Shown piece by piece: positions 14,732-17,335 of a stretch of DNA of 17,335 nucleotides; position 1 is the stretch's first letter; every line of letters begins with the position of its first letter. Below the pieces are notes generated by a model. That model saw nothing but the letters and a program-made list of their open reading frames with translations. It was not told the DNA's origin and searched no databases. Both the position numbers and the translations under genes were made by a program. Source of the DNA: Hungateiclostridiaceae bacterium UBA3922 (GTDB lineage Bacteria; Bacillota; Clostridia; Acetivibrionales; DTU013); NCBI GenBank assembly GCA_002386045.1, contig DGEQ01000124.1, positions 1,980 to 19,314 on the forward strand, read 5' to 3'.

Positions 14732-14808
14732 TATGTTTCACAGGGAAACATACATCACATGCTGATCGAGCATAACGACCTGCCGGCTTCCGGGAACGGA
14801 GAGCCGGC
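14732..14808 (+). promoter_or_regulatory. Three-hairpin 5' leader of rny
   Basis: Hairpin 1: TATGTTTC/GAAACATA, 8 bp, 5-nt loop (14732-14752), at the predicted transcript 5' end. Hairpin 2: ATGCT/AGCAT, 5 bp (14759-14773). Hairpin 3: GCCGGCT plus TCCG pairing with CGGA and AGCCGGC, 11 bp with one bulged G and a GGAA tetraloop of GNRA type (14782-14808). The ribosome site AGGAGG follows at 14833. The leader is about 114 nt long. Confidence 0.65.
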
Positions 14809-14846
14809 GCTGACCATTGAAAACTGAATAACAGGAGGTGTGTGCT

Positions 14847-16406
14847 ATTTTAGAATTAATTACAGGGATTTTGATCGGCCTTGCAATCGGAGCAGTAATT
14901 GCTTCTTTTATATCATTCCGTATCGGTTACAACCGCAGGAAAGTCCAGGCTGAAGCTGAAATCGGAAGCGCTGAACAGGAATCCAGGCGGATCATCAACG
15001 AAGCTTTGAAGATAGCTGAAAGCAAGAAAAGGGAAGCATTGCTCGAAGCCAAGGAAGAGGTCCACAGAAGCAGGATCGAACTCGACAGGGAAATCAAGGA
15101 GAGAAGGAACGAGATCCAGAGGCTGGAAAGAAGGCTCGTCCAGAAGGAAGAGGCCCTCGACAGGAAAGCGGCAGGTCTCGAACAGAAGGACGAACTGCTG
15201 AACACGAAGCTGAAAGAAATCCAGGCCACCCAGGAAAAAACGGCGGAACTTCACAGGAAACAGCTCGAAGAACTCGAAAGGATATCAGGGCTGACCGTCG
15301 AAGAAGCAAAGCAGTATCTTCTCAGGAACGTGGAAGATGAAGTGAGGCACGAAATGGCGGTACTTGTGAAGGAGCTGGAAGGAAAGGCCAGGGAAGAGGC
15401 AGACATGAAGGCGAGGGAGATCATAGCGACCGCGATCCAGAAATGTGCTGCCGACCATGTATCCGAAACAACAGTTTCTGTCGTGCCACTGCCCAATGAT
15501 GAGATGAAAGGCCGCATCATAGGGCGTGAAGGAAGGAACATCAGGACTCTCGAAACTCTCACCGGAATCGATCTCATCATCGATGACACTCCGGAAGCAG
15601 TCATTCTCTCAGGATTCGATCCCATCAGGAGAGAAGTGGCCAGGATAACCCTTGAAAAGCTCATTCTTGATGGAAGGATCCATCCCGCCAGGATCGAAGA
15701 AATGGTTGAAAAGGCCAAAAAAGAGGTCGACAACACGATCCGCCAGGAAGGCGACAGGGCCACATTCGAGACAGGAGTGCACGGACTGCATCCCGAACTG
15801 GTAAAACTTCTCGGGAAGCTCAAGTTCAGGACAAGTTACGGTCAGAACGTACTGAACCACTCTATCGAGGTGGCGCACCTGGCAGGTATCATGGCAGCCG
15901 AACTCGGAGCGGATGTAAATCTGGCGAAACGGGCAGGACTGCTGCATGATATAGGCAAAGCTGTCGACCATGAAATGGAAGGTTCTCATATCACAATTGG
16001 CGCAGAACTTGCCAGGAAGTACAAGGAAAGCAGCGAAGTGGTAAATGCCATACAGGCACATCACGGAGACGTGGAGCCCACATCGATTATAGCCGTACTT
16101 GTACAGGCAGCCGATTCGATTTCCGCAGCAAGACCGGGAGCCAGAAGAGAAACGCTTGAATCGTACATCAAACGGATCGAGAAACTGGAAGAGATCGCAA
16201 ATTCCTTCCCCGGTGTTGACAAGTGTTATGCAATACAGGCAGGCAGGGAAATCAGGATCATAGTCAAGCCGGAAGATGTTTCCGATGACGAAATAGTGCT
16301 CAAGGCAAGAGAAATAGTGAAGAAGATCGAAAGCGAACTCGAATACCCCGGTCAGATAAAGGTCAATGTCATTCGTGAGACAAGAGCGATAGAATATGCA
16401 AAATGA
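14847..16406 (+). CDS. rny: Ribonuclease Y, with probable ATT start codon
   Basis: Membrane-bound endoribonuclease that starts bulk mRNA decay in many Gram-positive bacteria. Taken from the ATT at 14847 it is 519 residues, normal for the family. One membrane helix (about 2-22, LELITGILIGLAIGAVIASF) leads into a long charged coiled coil (about 30-195), a KH domain with GRIIGREGRNIR (222-233), and an HD domain with NHSIEVAHLAG (H338) and LLHDIGKAVDHEMEGSH (HD at 367-368). The perfect AGGAGG at 14833-14838 is 8 nt from this ATT. The only nearby canonical codon, GTG at 14838, uses the last G of that Shine-Dalgarno and cannot be reached; a TTG at 14871 has no ribosome site and would remove part of the membrane helix. 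Own promoter upstream, terminator downstream. Identity certain, start inferred. Confidence 0.97.
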   Translation: MLELITGILIGLAIGAVIASFISFRIGYNRRKVQAEAEIGSAEQESRRIINEALKIAESKKREALLEAKEEVHRSRIELDREIKERRNEIQRLERRLVQKEEALDRKAAGLEQKDELLNTKLKEIQATQEKTAELHRKQLEELERISGLTVEEAKQYLLRNVEDEVRHEMAVLVKELEGKAREEADMKAREIIATAIQKCAADHVSETTVSVVPLPNDEMKGRIIGREGRNIRTLETLTGIDLIIDDTPEAVILSGFDPIRREVARITLEKLILDGRIHPARIEEMVEKAKKEVDNTIRQEGDRATFETGVHGLHPELVKLLGKLKFRTSYGQNVLNHSIEVAHLAGIMAAELGADVNLAKRAGLLHDIGKAVDHEMEGSHITIGAELARKYKESSEVVNAIQAHHGDVEPTSIIAVLVQAADSISAARPGARRETLESYIKRIEKLEEIANSFPGVDKCYAIQAGREIRIIVKPEDVSDDEIVLKAREIVKKIESELEYPGQIKVNVIRETRAIEYAK

Positions 16407-16421
16407 AATCGGAATCGAAAT

Positions 16422-16446
16422 AAAAAGCGTGCATTGCACGCTTTTT
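16422..16446 (+). terminator. Terminator after rny
   Basis: AAAAAGCGTGC and GCACGCTTTTT are perfect 11-bp arms with an ATT loop, ending in five T. It starts 16 bp after the rny stop. Because the arms carry A and T runs it may work in both directions. Confidence 0.9.
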
Positions 16447-16461
16447 ATGTTATAGTAGAAT
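16434..16461 (+). promoter_or_regulatory. Candidate promoter for ymdB inside the rny terminator
   Basis: TTGCAC (16434-16439), in the loop and right arm of the terminator, and TAGAAT (16456-16461) are 16 nt apart. A start near 16468 would leave a leader of about 33 nt. TATAGT at 16451-16456 is an alternative -10 without a good -35. Confidence 0.45.
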
Positions 16462-16500
16462 AAATCGGGCACATATTATTATTAACGGAGGATCAGGGTT

Positions 16501-17274
16501 TTGAAAGTATTGTTTATAGGAGATATAGTCGGCGGTCCGGGAAGGAAAGCGGTAAGGCAGTATATCGGCGAACTTCGGTCTCAGTACAGGTTCGACTGCT
16601 GCATCGCGAACGCTGAAAATGCTGCCGGAGGCTCGGGGATCACATATGCGACGGCCCAGGAGCTGTACGGCTATGGCATAGATGCCGTAACCATGGGCAA
16701 TCATACATGGTCGAAAAAAGAGATAAACACATTTATAGACGCAGATCCCAGGATAGCGAGACCGGCCAATTATCCTGCAGAACTGCCGGGGAAGGGGACC
16801 GTGGTCATAGACGGAAAGCTTGGCGTCATAAGCCTTCTCGGAAGGATCTACATGGAACCTGTCGACTGTCCGTTCAGAACGCTGGACAGGGAGCTTGAAG
16901 TGCTGAAAAGGCAGGTAAGGGCCGTCATAGTGGATTTCCACGCCGAAGCTACTTCGGAGAAATGCGCGCTTGCCTGGTACGCAGACGGCAGGGTCAGCGC
17001 CGTCATAGGTACCCATACGCATGTCCAGACAGCAGACGAAAGGATACTGCCCTGCGGGACTGCTTTTATAAGCGACGCGGGGATGACCGGACCCCGTGAC
17101 GGCGTGATAGGGGTAAAAAAGGAACTGGTGATAGAGAAATTCCGCACTTCCATGCCGGTCCGGTTCGAAGTGGCAAAGGGCCCGGTACAGTTCAACGGTG
17201 TTATCCTCGATATCGACGAGGAAACAGGGAAAGCGACCGGGATACACCGCATCTCGAACGTGTTCAGCGTATGA
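16501..17274 (+). CDS. ymdB: YmdB-family metallophosphoesterase (TIGR00282 type)
   Basis: A 257-residue calcineurin-like phosphoesterase. The Bacillus homologue YmdB hydrolyses 2',3'-cyclic AMP and influences biofilm gene expression and RNase Y-linked regulation. The TTG at 16501 has GGAGG 9 nt upstream and gives the family start MKVLFIGDIVG. Dinuclear metal ligands are all visible: D8 (GDIVG), E39-N40 (NAENAAGG), N67-H68 (MGNHTW), H147 (DFHAEATSEK), H172 and H174 (GTHTHVQTAD). ISDAGMTGPRDGVIG (190-204) is the usual signature. No signal peptide, so cytoplasmic. It lies directly after rny, an association that is conserved in Bacillus and many Clostridia. Confidence 0.95.
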   Translation: MKVLFIGDIVGGPGRKAVRQYIGELRSQYRFDCCIANAENAAGGSGITYATAQELYGYGIDAVTMGNHTWSKKEINTFIDADPRIARPANYPAELPGKGTVVIDGKLGVISLLGRIYMEPVDCPFRTLDRELEVLKRQVRAVIVDFHAEATSEKCALAWYADGRVSAVIGTHTHVQTADERILPCGTAFISDAGMTGPRDGVIGVKKELVIEKFRTSMPVRFEVAKGPVQFNGVILDIDEETGKATGIHRISNVFSV

Positions 17275-17281
17275 CATCACT

Positions 17282-17296
17282 CCGGCATCAAGCCGG
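17282..17296 (+). other. Short hairpin after ymdB
   Basis: CCGGC and GCCGG form a 5-bp stem with an ATCAA loop 7 nt after the ymdB stop. No T run is present. The remaining bases to the window end show no gene start I can support. Confidence 0.3.
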
Positions 17297-17335
17297 CCGT
17301 CGATGCCTGCCTGCTGTATACTGCCCGGCTTGTCT

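Noticed and set aside
14811..14832. CCATTGAAAACTGAATAACA resembles sequences common in rRNA spacers before 23S genes
   Set aside because: No rRNA gene is near and the match is from memory and short; probably coincidence in an AT-rich leader.
15609..16472. 287-codon minus-strand frame opposite the rny 3' half
   Set aside because: Shadow of the KH-HD region; no ribosome site and no recognisable protein.
16450..17280. 276-codon minus-strand frame opposite ymdB
   Set aside because: Shadow of a gene with every catalytic motif intact; the translation looks like reverse-complement noise.
1..17335. CRISPR arrays, insertion sequences, integrase or attachment repeats, toxin-antitoxin or defence genes
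   Set aside because: Looked for direct repeats flanking the tRNAs, transposase-like proteins and repeat arrays; none seen.

Overview
The window looks like chromosomal core DNA from a medium-GC Gram-positive anaerobe of the Bacillota, most likely class Clostridia. Supporting this are the dnaG-sigA pair, the trmK-nif3 pair, the FtsK/SpoIIIE ... rny-ymdB neighbourhood (all arranged much as in Bacillus and Clostridia), strong AGGAGG-type ribosome binding sites, sigma-A promoters with 17-bp spacers, an HD-GYP protein, a DUF6514-like protein (as I recall, a mostly clostridial family) and an RNase P RNA that reads as type A rather than the Bacillus type B. Arginine is written mostly as AGG throughout. 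I see no phage, insertion sequence, CRISPR array or plasmid gene.

Layout. 1-540: the 3' end of a nitroreductase gene and a convergent small membrane protein. 711-2261: an HD-GYP phosphodiesterase-like protein with its own terminator, then a DUF6514-like small protein. 2262-5497: a structured leader, dnaG (primase) and sigA (housekeeping sigma factor), overlapping by 4 bp. 5591-5825: a strong promoter, tRNA-Asn(GUU), a CAU tRNA and a terminator. 5828-6013: a small unrecognised gene on the minus strand. 6113-7620: trmK and nif3, overlapping by 4 bp. 7617-8026: promoter and gene for RNase P RNA. 8067-10193: an orphan membrane chemoreceptor on the minus strand. 10436-14644: an FtsK/SpoIIIE DNA translocase and a membrane-anchored TPR protein. 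14698-17274: a perfectly spaced promoter, a leader with three hairpins, rny (RNase Y), a terminator, then ymdB under what looks like its own promoter.

How the genes fit together. The content is mainly information processing: replication priming, transcription initiation, tRNA supply and modification, tRNA 5' maturation, mRNA decay (RNase Y with its known functional partner YmdB) and chromosome translocation. The signalling genes (HD-GYP, chemoreceptor) sit between these blocks as separate units.

Most unusual observations. Two core genes, dnaG and rny, have no ATG, GTG or TTG codon in a usable position. dnaG is open upstream of its zinc domain with no canonical start at all, and an ATC codon sits where Met is expected. 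For rny the only canonical codon near the start overlaps the Shine-Dalgarno itself, while an ATT lies 8 nt downstream of a perfect AGGAGG. Both genes also have hairpin-rich leaders. This could be IF3-sensitive or autoregulated initiation, or sequence errors; it is the part of the window most worth checking. The 61-codon minus-strand gene beside the tRNAs, with a near-perfect Shine-Dalgarno, and the membrane TPR protein between ftsK and rny are the main functionally unassigned genes.
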